The notes under the pieces are model-generated. The model did no database searches. It saw only the letters and a program-made list of their open reading frames with translations, and had not been told where the DNA came from. A DNA stretch of 64,000 bases from positions 372,001-436,000 of the forward strand of contig WPIO01000120.1 in NCBI GenBank assembly GCA_009760855.2. Reading direction: 5' to 3'. This document shows, in pieces, positions 34,311 to 44,700 of the stretch (positions within the stretch are counted from its first letter, which is position 1; every line of letters begins with the position of its first letter). The position numbers were made by a program, and so were the translations under genes. Source of the stretch: Cristatella mucedo (lineage: Eukaryota > Bryozoa > Phylactolaemata > Cristatellidae).

Positions 34311-34627
34311 ATGAATGAGCAATGAATTAAGCAGCAGCCGAGAATATTATATAAGTAAAGAAGGCAATTAGCAATTCCACTCGTCATCCTTCCTGGGTTC
34401 AGGATCAGATACAAATTGATTGAATGGTCTTCAGTAGTGGAAGCTCATGTCTGCCGGGTGGCCCATTTCGTGGGCAGCTAAGATCTTGCACAGCTAGGGT
34501 AAGTACATGTGTATCTACTCTTCATTTAACTATGACACTACTATAATACTTGAACTTTAAACTCATGTCTCTGCCTTAAAGATGTGGTAGGTATTTTGAC
34601 ACAACTAGATAGACGCGTTAAATTCTG

Positions 34628-34760
34628 ATGTTTTGTGAGCTAAGTTAATAGAACCAAAGTCTCCACTACAGTTGCCTTCCGTCCAGGCTTGCTATTCCTT
34701 AAAAAATAGGATGTAATATATACGAGCTCGAATTTGTACAACATTTTAAGACCTTAATGG
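34628..34760 (+). repeat. Direct repeat, left of a LINE A copy
   Basis: Matches 35523-35655 over about 130 bp. Shared text includes ggcttgctattcc, then ggatgtaatatatacgagct (ggatggaatatatacgagct in the other copy) and ctcgaatttgta, ending aagacctta. The pair brackets the LINE A copy in direct orientation. Confidence 0.8.
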
Positions 34761-35520
34761 CATAGCTTGTTTAGATAAGGATGCCACGTCTAAGTTGGTC
34801 CGTGCATTCGTGACATTCCGTCTCGACTTCTGTAACTCACTGCTTACTGGCCTACCAGCATGTGCATTCAGGATATTTCAACTGCTGCACAACTCCCCAG
34901 CTAGGATTGTTAGTCGTGAGCTTCTCAGCTGCAATATCACACCACTTCTCGCCGACCTGCACTGGCTACCAGCCAAGCAACGGATTGACTTCAAGGTTTT
35001 GTTGCTCACTTTTAGGTCACTTCATTCTTTGGCTCCAGCTTATCTCTCAGATCTACTCCCCCACCAGGCCAAGCATCGCACCACCCACTTTTCGGAATTC
35101 AACAGTCTACCAATACATCGTAAAAACCTCAAGTCCTTTGGTGACCCTGCATTTAGTTCGCGCGCTCCCAAAGCCTGGAACTCCCTCCCGACTTGCATTA
35201 GAACATCGGCTGACTTAACCACGTTTAAAAAGAATTTCAAAACACACCTATTTAGGAAAGCATTTAGTTGGTCCCTGCTATTCGTCCTTCACATGCTTTT
35301 GGGTGCTGACACTATGCAGGTGGCCACTAACCACATTTGCATGCTGACCCTGTGCATGTCACCCCTAACCATGTTATTCATGTTGTTTATAGAGCATGAT
35401 ATTACTCACCAATCAATTGCGTTTAACTTTGCAGCTGATGTGAAGCTCCAACGAAGAGAGTCAGTTATCTGAGGGCGCTTTAGCAAGTGTGTTACCATCA
35501 TTAATATTATAAATAGTGGT
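34760..35520 (+). mobile_element. LINE A copy, C-terminal domain and 3' UTR
   Basis: The best preserved LINE A C-terminus. Frame 34795-35472 reads FRLDFCNSLLTGLPACAFRI, LHWLPAKQRIDFKVLLL, RSLHSLAPAYLSDLLPH and RAPKAWNSLPTCIRTSADLT, then FKTHLFRKAF, followed by 3' UTR with the tail ttatctgagggcgctttagc. It starts abruptly at ACLDKDATSK-like sequence near 34763, showing 5' truncation. Confidence 0.9.
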
Positions 35521-35522
35521 AT

Positions 35523-35655
35523 TTTGTGTGCTAGGTTAGGAGAACTAAACTGTCCACTACAATTGTTTCAGTCCTGGCTTGCTATTCCGTAAAAACTAGG
35601 ATGGAATATATACGAGCTCGAATTTGTATATCATTCTAAGACCTTATTAGCATTA
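35523..35655 (+). repeat. Direct repeat, right of the LINE A copy
   Basis: Partner of 34628-34760. A short related end (aggaccttaacggg) also precedes the SPIN-like element at about 16930, so this is probably a dispersed repeat and not a unique tandem copy. Confidence 0.8.
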
Positions 35656-35939
35656 CCCACGAAAGCTACTTTTTCAGCGTCATCAAGAGAAACGCTTTTA
35701 TCAAGACGAGCTCCTTTGACAACGCAAGGTCGTAAGGTGAAATTATACTCTGGAAAAATCGGGACGCGAATAAATGCCTGCGGGAAGGTTTTAATCTCCA
35801 GTGAATTTGATCGAACTAGCTATTTACGCAAGCTGAAAACCGTGGAAATAGTAGCTGTACTGGGTCACTTATAGAAGGACAGAAATTACGTTGACAACTG
35901 TCATATGCACATGCCTGAACCAAAAGACCGGATGTGATT

Positions 35940-36180
35940 CAAACCCGTCCTGACCTGCTACTTGCATGCGACTCACTCTCTCAACTGCTCTCCTGACTCT
36001 GCTTTGCATTCCAATTTCTCTTCGTTGCATGAGACGAAGTATGTTGGCTACCGTATGCGTGCCAAAAGCCGCTTTAGGCTGAGATGCACTATTAAAAAAA
36101 CTCTCCTGCGTAACATCGACATAGTCTTTGAGGCTTTGTGGAGTTCCAGACGGAGATACATCACATCAAAATTACGGGCT
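35940..36180 (+). mobile_element. LINE B 3' UTR fragment
   Basis: Parallels 16710-16890: ctcaactgctctcctgactc, then gcatgagacgaagt, ttggctaccgtatgcgtgcc, aaaagccgc and aactctcctgcgta, and gaggctttgtgga. Only the 3' end is present. Confidence 0.7.
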
Positions 36181-37519
36181 TAAAGAAGGCCCGATCCTTC
36201 TCTTCAAAACCTGGTCCTACAGACTACCTAGCTGTTTATAATCGTTTCATTCTAAAACATTTGCCACTATAGCTACTCATTGGAACTGCATATTTACAGT
36301 TGCTAACATGTTAGCAAATTAGGACGTCCATGGTTAAGGTCGACTTACCATATACTTGATTGCACTTACGAGTTATAGATCTTCCTCAGCTTTCAGCTGC
36401 TGAAGCTAATCGCCTGAATAAAGGCAGATCTCAAGCTGTACGTTAATTGTACTAGTAGGCATTATTAGAGTCTACCTTAATTAATATGTTCTTCCTTTAA
36501 TAAGATATGGCGACTTCTTCTAAATGCAACCTCATGCTTGTGCTGCACGAAGAAGAAAATGTAAGGAAAGTTTGGACTGTCCTTAATTCTCAATATCTCT
36601 GTTTACTGCCAACGTCACTGGAACATGTTTAACAACAGCAGTCGTCCTAAATGAGAAGGGCTACAGGAGAGCAGCAGACAACGATGTATAATTTCTGGCC
36701 CAGACTTTGGGGAACAATAAATTAGCAACAAACCAGAACTACAATGAACAGGAAACTAGAGGAGATAATAGTTGTGTGATGGCATGGACAGAGACCCACT
36801 ATAATAGCACATTTAAGGTTCTCTTAGCCGCATCTGGAAATGCAATTAACAAGACAAAAATATATTGAGTTATTTTAGGGTGCTCGACAACTGTCCTATT
36901 ATTATTATTATCATAAAAGTATTGCCTAATGAAAGCACGATTGTGGCAGCCGAATTGCATGCGTTGCCATAGTGTCATGCCTGCCATTTTATTAAGCCCA
37001 AGTCCTGTACTGTGAGCTGGTGTCCTACGTGGACTCACAAGCAGCTAGCTGCAAGATAAGAAGCAAACTAAAACTCGTGCAATTTCTGATGGAGCTGCAT
37101 AGATCTTACCCTCCACTGACTTGAGGAGAAACTCTACACACAGTCACTTCGGATAACTACTACTGGTACACACGGAGGATGACCACGGTTAATAAGCACT
37201 GCAGATAAACACTGCAGATAAGCACTTTGGATGAGTGTAATCTTCATCGAAGCTATATTAAGTAGCCCTGTAATTTTTGCAAGGAGCTTGAGCCTGCTTC
37301 GCAGTTATCAAAGCTCAAACGAGCCATTACGTCGGGCTAGATTTAATTTTTGCTATTTCGAGCTGACCACAGGTAGGTAGCAACGTAGCATCAAGAATGC
37401 TTAGAATGCAGCCCACTCATATGCAATGATAAAAGTGCACACACTGTTTTCCGTCTGACCGGTTTCCTGTCGACGGTTCTTCAATAAGTGCAGCGACTGA
37501 AACCTCAGTGGCCGATCGC
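36181..37519. other. Sequence with no supported feature
   Basis: AT-rich, short frames only. Donor-like sites near 36344 and 36368 on the minus strand have no open exon behind them. Confidence 0.35.
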
Positions 37520-37714
37520 TCACTCGTTGCCTGTTGTCGTTATTCTGCCTTTCTGCTCTTTCAGTCCTCCTTGAATGTCCGGCCGTGCTCTAGATTTTAC
37601 CGACGGGAATGATTGAGCTAAAAAGCGAGCAATCAGGATCATCACCAGCTCTTTCGGCAGAGCCGAAAGCATAGCACCGAGGGCGTGACACCAGGAAGGA
37701 AGCCTCCGTTGCAT
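37520..37714 (-). CDS. Candidate small gene or first exon, unknown function
   Basis: The ATG at 37714 follows an excellent splice acceptor (ctgacgtttttcttgcttag) by only 5 nt. The frame opens MQRRLPSWCHALGAMLSALP, continues KELVMILIARFLAQSFPS with a hydrophobic segment, and reaches either a stop at 37520 (64 aa) or a donor-like TCG|gtaaaat near 37600. GC content and codon pattern look coding against the AT-rich surroundings. The hydrophobic stretch (about residues 10-33) could be a membrane or targeting segment. No later exon was identified. Confidence 0.35.
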   Translation of the reverse strand: MQRRLPSWCHALGAMLSALPKELVMILIARFLAQSFPSVKSRARPDIQGGLKEQKGRITTTGNE

Positions 37715-37901
37715 GATTCCTAAGCAAGAAAAACGTCAGTCGCCGACTTCGGCTCCGACGTGCGTCTCCTTACAAGCTTGCTGTTTTTTCAATTCCGAAA
37801 ATCAAAAGAAGGATCTCTTTATGAAATATCCCTGTAAAGAAACAAGACAGCTGGCCTTCTAGCTGAGGACTAGCAGCTCTAGCAATATTTTACAGCAATT
37901 T

Positions 37902-38389
37902 ATGAAGAATTACCAGCAGCCCTCATCTGGAGGAATGCCTCTAAGCCGCATGCAGGTGGGGCACTTAACGGCAAGCTTCTATAATTACTCTTACAGCCTG
38001 CTAGTCCCATCCTTTAGGCTTGACTGCAAACGGATTTTTGTAGGTATGCAAGCTCAATTAACTTCAATCCTTTTGCCTCACATCGATCTCAGGGTAGCTC
38101 TACCAAAAAGGACTTTGCCAAATACTGGCATCTGCAGACGATTGTTACGGTTTATATTCATAGGCCAAGTTGTGCTTTTATAAACCAATAGGTGTACTCG
38201 CTTTATGTTATAAATACTGAACATTCTGACAATTCTGTAGGTTTGAGTTTCGGAAACCTTAAGCACCTGCGCATAAGAAACGAAACAGACGTGCTGGACT
38301 TCTGCTACCATGGGGCACCAAGAGGCAGGTTACGTCGAGCATGTCGTAGGCCTGTGGGACCTCGTTGGAGGAAAGCAGTAAAGCTTTGA
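37902..38389 (+). CDS. Candidate two-exon gene (96 aa), unknown function
   Basis: The ATG lies 6 nt after an acceptor (gcaatattttacag). Exon 1, 37902-38043, opens MKNYQQPSSGGMPLSRMQVG and ends CKRIFV at a donor, GTAG|gtatgc, in phase 1. The acceptor attctgtag at 38240 starts exon 2, 38241-38389, also in phase 1, open through LSFGNLKHLRIRNETDVLDF and a basic end (RPVGPRWRKAVKL) to TGA. The intron is 197 bp. All sites agree in phase, but reading through unspliced also gives a 93-codon frame, so the splice is not proven. No domain is recognised. It is transcribed away from the 37714 minus-strand candidate. Confidence 0.35.
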
Positions 38390-38704
38390 TGCGAATGGAC
38401 CCTATTCTGCGTCTCTATGAACTAACCACAATAATTACAACGAAAAGGCCGAGCAACTTTGTTGCAACAGCCATTCGAAAAAAATCGCATTCTTCGCGAT
38501 TAGGTCGCGCCGCCCAAAATAGTTTTGAAGCATCTCTACAATATTGATGTTTCAAAGCTTAGAGATTGTGCATCTCCTCTCTGGGGCGAGTTTCAGTCTG
38601 AGATATTTTTGACGCGTCTTGCAACAGACGCTGTCTCTCGTGCAAGTGCTTCAATCCACACTTTGTGATCAAAAGCCATGCACACTCTGTGTTTCCGACC
38701 GCTT

Positions 38705-38832
38705 AGCGATTATTTTTAAGCCATCTGTAGGGCGCTCGCATTTAACAACTGTCGTGGGCTCGAGTCCTGCAGTGGCCAATCCTTAATAGCCCAATGCCAG
38801 TGGTCACGATATCCGTTAAGGCTCTTTTGCCA
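38705..38832 (+). repeat. SINE-2 copy, diverged
   Basis: Has the box B-like gtcgtgggctcgagtcctgc, body agtggccaatcc and ccagtggtcacgatatccgt, and taaggctctttt. This is a degraded match to the 62.6 kb copy. Confidence 0.55.
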
Positions 38833-40480
38833 CTAGTAAAATGAGGCTGGAAATCGGCTGCATGTTCTCTTTGATGTTTCGGCGTTGCTCACTTGCATAA
38901 TTTCCAGACTTTGTCAGGGGAAACACTTGGAATTTTCAGGCCGAAGAGACCTGTGGTCCAGCCAAGTAAATATTCCCTAGCTCGAAAAACTCAAACGCTC
39001 TACTCTTGGAGAGCCTGGAGCTCGGGAAGGGTTTTGCGTCCCACCCACACACAGACCTCACTATATTGGCCTGATTATAGCAAGCCATTTGCACATGGAG
39101 CGTCTGAAGCTGCAGAGCTTCAAAGGCTTTGCATCGCCGGTCTATGTTGTTTAGGGCCAGTGCATACGTGCTCCCATTGTGAGTCAGCCTAGAAATGTTT
39201 ACACCATTCCCACAGACAGCACGGCAAATGAGTGCCAAAGAGGTCACTACTCTGTCCCGATATATCAAAACACTGTGGTAGGTCCGTGTTTAGAGAGAAA
39301 AGAATAGTACAATATGCTCCAGTGGCTTACAGCCCAGAGACGTTTCGAGATCTACTCTCTTAATCTGAACTCCCAAGCTTGGATGGCTAGAATCCACCTG
39401 GATGGGATTTCCGGGCTTTAGGAGCATACTAAAGATATCGCTGTTTTGGTGCAGGAGACTTGAACAGCAGCAGCATTGGCTTTGTCAGACATTCCAGCTC
39501 CGACCTGTATTTGCCTAATGCATAGCCGCGACCATTTCTTCCCATTCCTCGCCAGCTTCGATGTAGGCATTCAACCTGCAATGTAGTGTTTGGGTTGGTA
39601 ACCACAAATGAGTTACCAATCTATAAAATATCTTTCCATTATTAAAGTGCAATTAAAATATTAAAATGAGTAACCGATTGGTCTTAAATTACCTAAAACT
39701 TTCATGAATGGGCGCCGAACTATCATTTGTGGGAAAAGCCGGCAATGAATAGGCTACCTACAGTAGTTATCCCACCCAAACGTGGCGCCCATTGTAATCG
39801 TATGTGGAAGACTGTCCTCACCCAATTCTAGAGCCAGTTGAGTTTTGAAGACAAGAATAAGGTGACCATGAATGAGCAAACACTCAGACATCCTCAGCAA
39901 TCCAACTGAAGTAGGTGAATGATACAGGCTGCTGCAGGTTCCAGCAACCCTCCCCAGAACTCCGGAACAACTACTTTCAATACAATTTGTGAGTACCTTG
40001 GAGTGCCAAAGAGCCACCTTGTTGAACTCTCAACAATAAATATGCACAGCGAAATTCCGACTATTTGAGATTGTTTAAAGTGCATAGAAGGGTAGTAGCT
40101 TTTATATGATCATCTAAACTGAAGCCGCCAATAGGCGTCACTATATTTTCGGACAAATATTGCTGTTCCAGAGGGTCCTGTTTATCTTTGGCATATTCAT
40201 AATGCTCTTATATCTAGGAAACGCATTATTTTAAGACACTGAACAGTTTTGCATACTATTTTCATGAGTTTTTATGATCAGATCCGCTTCAGTTTGGTAA
40301 ATTTAGCTTCGCTTAAGGCCACACAAACTCTGAGCTGGCTTTCTATAACCTAGCAGAAACTGAGGGTCACCTGCATTATCCGTTGTCTATGGTCTCCCTT
40401 CATATTTCATCCTTTTAATTAACAATGCTCAAGTAAATTGAAAAATGGAGCATGAAATCTATTGACACCTAAATTTTACA
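38833..40480. other. Upstream region of the receptor gene
   Basis: Mixed sequence with several short frames on both strands and no domain recognised. If the receptor transcript starts nearby, its promoter would be here, but no TATA or initiator element can be defended. Confidence 0.3.
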
Positions 40481-40481
40481 G

Positions 40482-40567
40482 GAGAAGCATGATCGGCAAC
40501 TTCAAAATATCCGAGTTCGTGTTGCTGGTGCTCCTACCTAGCATTTCTAATGCGGCTGGAGGAAACG
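40482..40567 (+). CDS. Receptor exon 1, signal peptide
   Basis: The acceptor aaattttacag ends at 40481, and the ATG is at 40489, 7 nt later. The frame encodes MIGNFKISEFVLLVLLPSIS then NAAGGN: a short polar start, a hydrophobic core (VLLVLLP) and a small-residue cleavage region, an ordinary signal peptide. The strong donor G|gtaagtag at 40568 is in phase 1, which matches exon 2 and gives N-A-T-E-D, with an N-glycosylation sequon across the joint. The acceptor before the ATG implies an upstream 5' UTR exon or spliced-leader addition. Linking it across 9 kb to exon 2 is inference from phase and content. Confidence 0.65.
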
Positions 40568-41715
40568 GTAAGTAGTCTCCTGAGTGAGCTTCTGCTACTT
40601 TTTAAATGCTAAAACATGCCCGAACACCAAGCGAAAAACCTATACCTAGGCAAGCAGCAACTACCGAGATCTGCTGCTTACTCAGCTTTCTCTTTCAACG
40701 AAGCTAAGTGGGCCAGGAGGGAGAGACGGCAATGCAATTTAAATTTGGTGAGAGGTGCACTGACTGATATAGCTTTAATCACACAGTAGGTGATGTGTGA
40801 AGACATATTCGCATAATCAATTGTCTATGGTTGTGTCTGAATTAATTATCTCCTAACGAAGTTGGCAATTAGGCAATGAATAAACCTGCACTTTACTCTT
40901 AGTGATTTCGGACAACTTAAATCTAGGCATTTGAAGTAACTACGAAGAGACATGGGAGTTACTGCTTTTGAAGTACCAAATAAATACACAAAATTCAATT
41001 AGTGACAAAAATCGACGTTACTATTTGCTGCCATTATCTATGTTATTTCCAACTTCCGTTGCCGGCATAATGAGATGGACATTCCGAATACTCGTACTAA
41101 CAAACACGGCTAGGGATTTTTAGCATATATTGAGTCCGCATCATTCACGGCTAAGCGAAATAGCTAATCGATTGTCCCGATACTCAATATTCATTCCTTG
41201 TTTGGAAACGGGTTGCGAATTGTAGAGGTCTTCTCTTGAGTGGAAACCTGAAAAACAAAAACTTATTCAGATAGAGCCTCAGTACCTTTCGGTCAGCCTG
41301 TAATCGCTTCGCTTCATTATCCTCTAGGTCAGAGGTGGGCAAAACTCCTTCCTTCAGGCCAATCCGGCCAAGCTAGTGCATCAGTCCGGCCCAGCGGCCC
41401 CCTAGTTGTTTATAGATGGATCAGGCCTAATTGAGTTGCCCTGGTTTTCTTCCCCTTCACCATAGAGGCACTTTGACATACGAGTATCCCAACTAACGAG
41501 CTTTCGTGGTACGAGCCGTCTCTCTGCCACATTTTCCTTTGAGCTGAGAGCCAACTGTTACTGTGCTTGATTTTCCTTTGTGCGTTTCTCAGTACCATTA
41601 TAGAACTACGACTTTGGGTTTCGCGTGGCTAGGGGCGGCAGCCCTTAGCCATGTCAGCTTAGCTCCAGAAAGTGTTATCAGTGCAAATGAGTGCGCCAGC
41701 GAGGCAAGTAAGAAG

Positions 41716-41791
<76 letters not shown>

Positions 41792-44700
41792 GGTGTGCGG
41801 TTACAAAGGCTCGTAAGGGAAGGGCAGCAGAACACGTTCTAACTGCTAGGTCGTGACGTCAAGCATAGACCTGGTGATTCCCTCCACGACCGACTCAGGT
41901 GAGCCTTCGGGTTAAGACCGACTACGGCAGGAACCGCTGCAGTGAGTACTTTACTTAGACAGTACCATCGTCTTGGAGATCGTCACGTAACTAAAGACAA
42001 TCTGGGCATACGCAAGAAGGCCCTGCCAGTAAAGTGGGCTTCGGCAGTTCGTTCTAGGGCACCAAGTTCCATTGGAACGCCTCTGGTGGTGTGCGTTAGT
42101 CATCTATATGCTCTATTGTTCTGCGTTTTACAAAAATATTCGTAATTTATGAGTAATTGTTTCTAATTTAGAAACTTCACGTAAGTCAGCGGTGTTTTTT
42201 GAGGGTCCGGAACGGTTTAATGATGTTTAAATTTATTTGTATCGGGAAAAGTGATTTGACATATAACTTCTTTCAGTTACGAGCCCCGTCACGAAACGAA
42301 TTGAACTCGTAAGTAGTACTGCACTGCCGGTCGCATCAGAAGCTGTGGCTCATGGGGTGTTTCTTTACCTAATATCTCTGGCTCTAGTACAAAACAGAAG
42401 CGCCTGACTGGGGAGGGATGATAAATATTGTGTTGCAAACAAGTTCACTATCTGGTCTTGGTTTATGCACCACTCACCTTAGTCAAGGAGTTTATTATGT
42501 GTAAAAGTGTGGGCTGTGAGGTGCCAAGCAATTTTACTTTATGGACATATTACTGAAATATAATATTCCGCACAGTAACAACAGTCACTAAGCCTATAGA
42601 GTAGAAGCAAAGGGCCTTGTACCATAATCCAAAAGATTGACCACAAGCAACGTATCTATAACCCCAAATGGACTTACGAGTTATTATTCGTCCAAGCGGC
42701 AACAAAGCCCTGTGTTTAGTGTGCAACGACACCGACGGCACTTTTAATAGTTCGAATCTCAACGGGGCGTTACGATGCCAAGCAGGCGTGCAAGTACAGA
42801 CACTTCACCGAGAAGGAGCGGAAGATGAGGCTGCTTGTTTAAAGTCGCATTTGGATCAACTATCGTCCCTCTTCAAGAAGCAGGCCGCCAAAGCTTATGA
42901 GTCTACTGAGCGGGGCACTCATGCCTCCTATGAAGTGTACTTATTGATTGCGAAGAAAATGCATCACTTCACTGATGCAGGTGTATTAACGAAATGTATA
43001 TTTGCTGCTGCCGACGTCATTAGTCCCGAGCAACCGGCCGCTTTTAAGGCAATCCCACTGTCTACCCACACTGTAACTCGGCGCATAGTAGGCTTAGCCA
43101 ATAGTGTCGGGTCTTCGATGTGCACGAAGTTCAAAACTCTCGAGATTTGCTCCATTGTATTGGACGAGAGCTGCTAAACCAAGAACACCGTACAGCTAGT
43201 CATCTTTGTGCATGGTGTCACACCAGACCTGGAGGTATTCGACGATTTTCTCAGCCTCGTCCCAATGAAGGCAATGAAAACCGTTAGAGATGTCCTCAAT
43301 GCCCTCCAACAGGCTTGGAGTTTTGGTTTTGACTTGTCAAAGCTCGTCTCGGTAACTATTGACGGTGCACCAGCCATTGCTGGATCTTCCAAAGGACTTT
43401 CACAACTGCTGATCAACCACCGCTGCTCTGTGGGCTGTGCTCAAGAGGTGCACTGCATCATTCACCAGAAGGCATTGTGTGCCCAAGCGGCAGGCATGAA
43501 GGACGTTGTGTCTGTTGTGGTGAAGCTAACGAAAGCAGTGCTTGCTCGTCCTGTGATCCACCGCATCTTCAAGCATATCTGCGAAGCTGCCGATGCTGAT
43601 TACGACAATCAGTGTACCACACTGAGGTGAGCTGGCTCAGTCGTGGCAAAGCCATGAAGCCTGTTTTCACTCTCCACCAAGAGATTGTTTTCTTCGTCTG
43701 TGAGAGGGGCCTCAAGGGCTTTTAAATGTTTTCTGACGAGGTTAGGCATTGTCAGTTCGTTTTCCTTATTGATTTCAGCTCTGACTTTAAAGAACTTGAC
43801 CTGAAGCGGCATGGACGTGACGTGCTCATAATGAATGTGGAAGCACACTTACGGGCATTCGGAAGCAAAGCTGGTTCTATGTGAGAAACAGCTGTATAAG
43901 GGCGACTACATCCATTTTAAGCTCCTCACCCAGTGTGATGCAGCTCTCGTTGATGCCAAAAAATTAGTCAGTGTCTTGTCAAAACTGCGGAATGGATTAT
44001 CTTGGTGCTTCACTTATGTGCCACCTCATTCTCAGGAGTGCAAAATCAGCACCCCTCCTCTTAACTTTCCGTATGACGACGCCCCCTCTGATGTGCAATT
44101 GGAGTTGATTGAGCTACAAGCTTCCAACTTTCTCTTGTCCATGTTTATTTCTTTTACTGCTCTCACTTACTTCTACCGTCAGCTGCCGCAGGCTCAGTTT
44201 AGAATGTTGTCAGCCATGCCAAGCATGTGATCATTATGCTTGACAGCACTTATTCCAACAAGCAGCTGCTCTCCAGGATGAAGTTTTATAAGATCAAGCT
44301 TCGCTCTCAGCTCTATGACAATCGCCTTAATGACATTCTGCTGCTGAACTCCTCATTATTTGAAGCTGATACGGTTGCCCTATCTAAAAACATGCACCAT
44401 CATTTTTCCCATTGAGCAAACTATGCCTTTGAATAAAAAAGCTTTCCTTGGACACAGTGTTATTACTGACATATTGTACAAACTTGAACTCCTGAAATGA
44501 CTTAATAGTCCAAACATTTTGCCGACCTCTGCTCTAGGTCAAATTATGTCAATTGATCGGATGAGGCTCTATACGTCACTCAGTATAAAGGAGAAAGTCA
44601 AGAAAATATTTTTACAATCGGTCAGATTATTGAACACTTGTTGCATTTTAAAAACACAAACACGTAAGAAACAGGATCGGCAGTTCTAAAGAAAGACTGA

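Larger units (their letters stand above)
41330..44531 (+). mobile_element. Complete hAT transposon with TIRs and 8-bp target duplication
   Basis: The left end cagaggtgggcaaaa and the right end, whose reverse complement is cagaggtcggcaaaa, are near-perfect inverted repeats. Both ends are flanked by CTCTAGGT (41322-41329 and 44532-44539), the 8-bp duplication expected for hAT. The element is 3202 bp, lies in intron 1 of the receptor gene in sense orientation, and carries a broken transposase plus a nested transposon (41461-42321). Complete ends and an unmutated duplication contrast with the heavily decayed coding region. Confidence 0.93.

Noticed and set aside
41563-41856. 97-codon frame with a long Glu/Arg repeat
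   Set aside because: It is a translation of the GA microsatellite inside a transposon.
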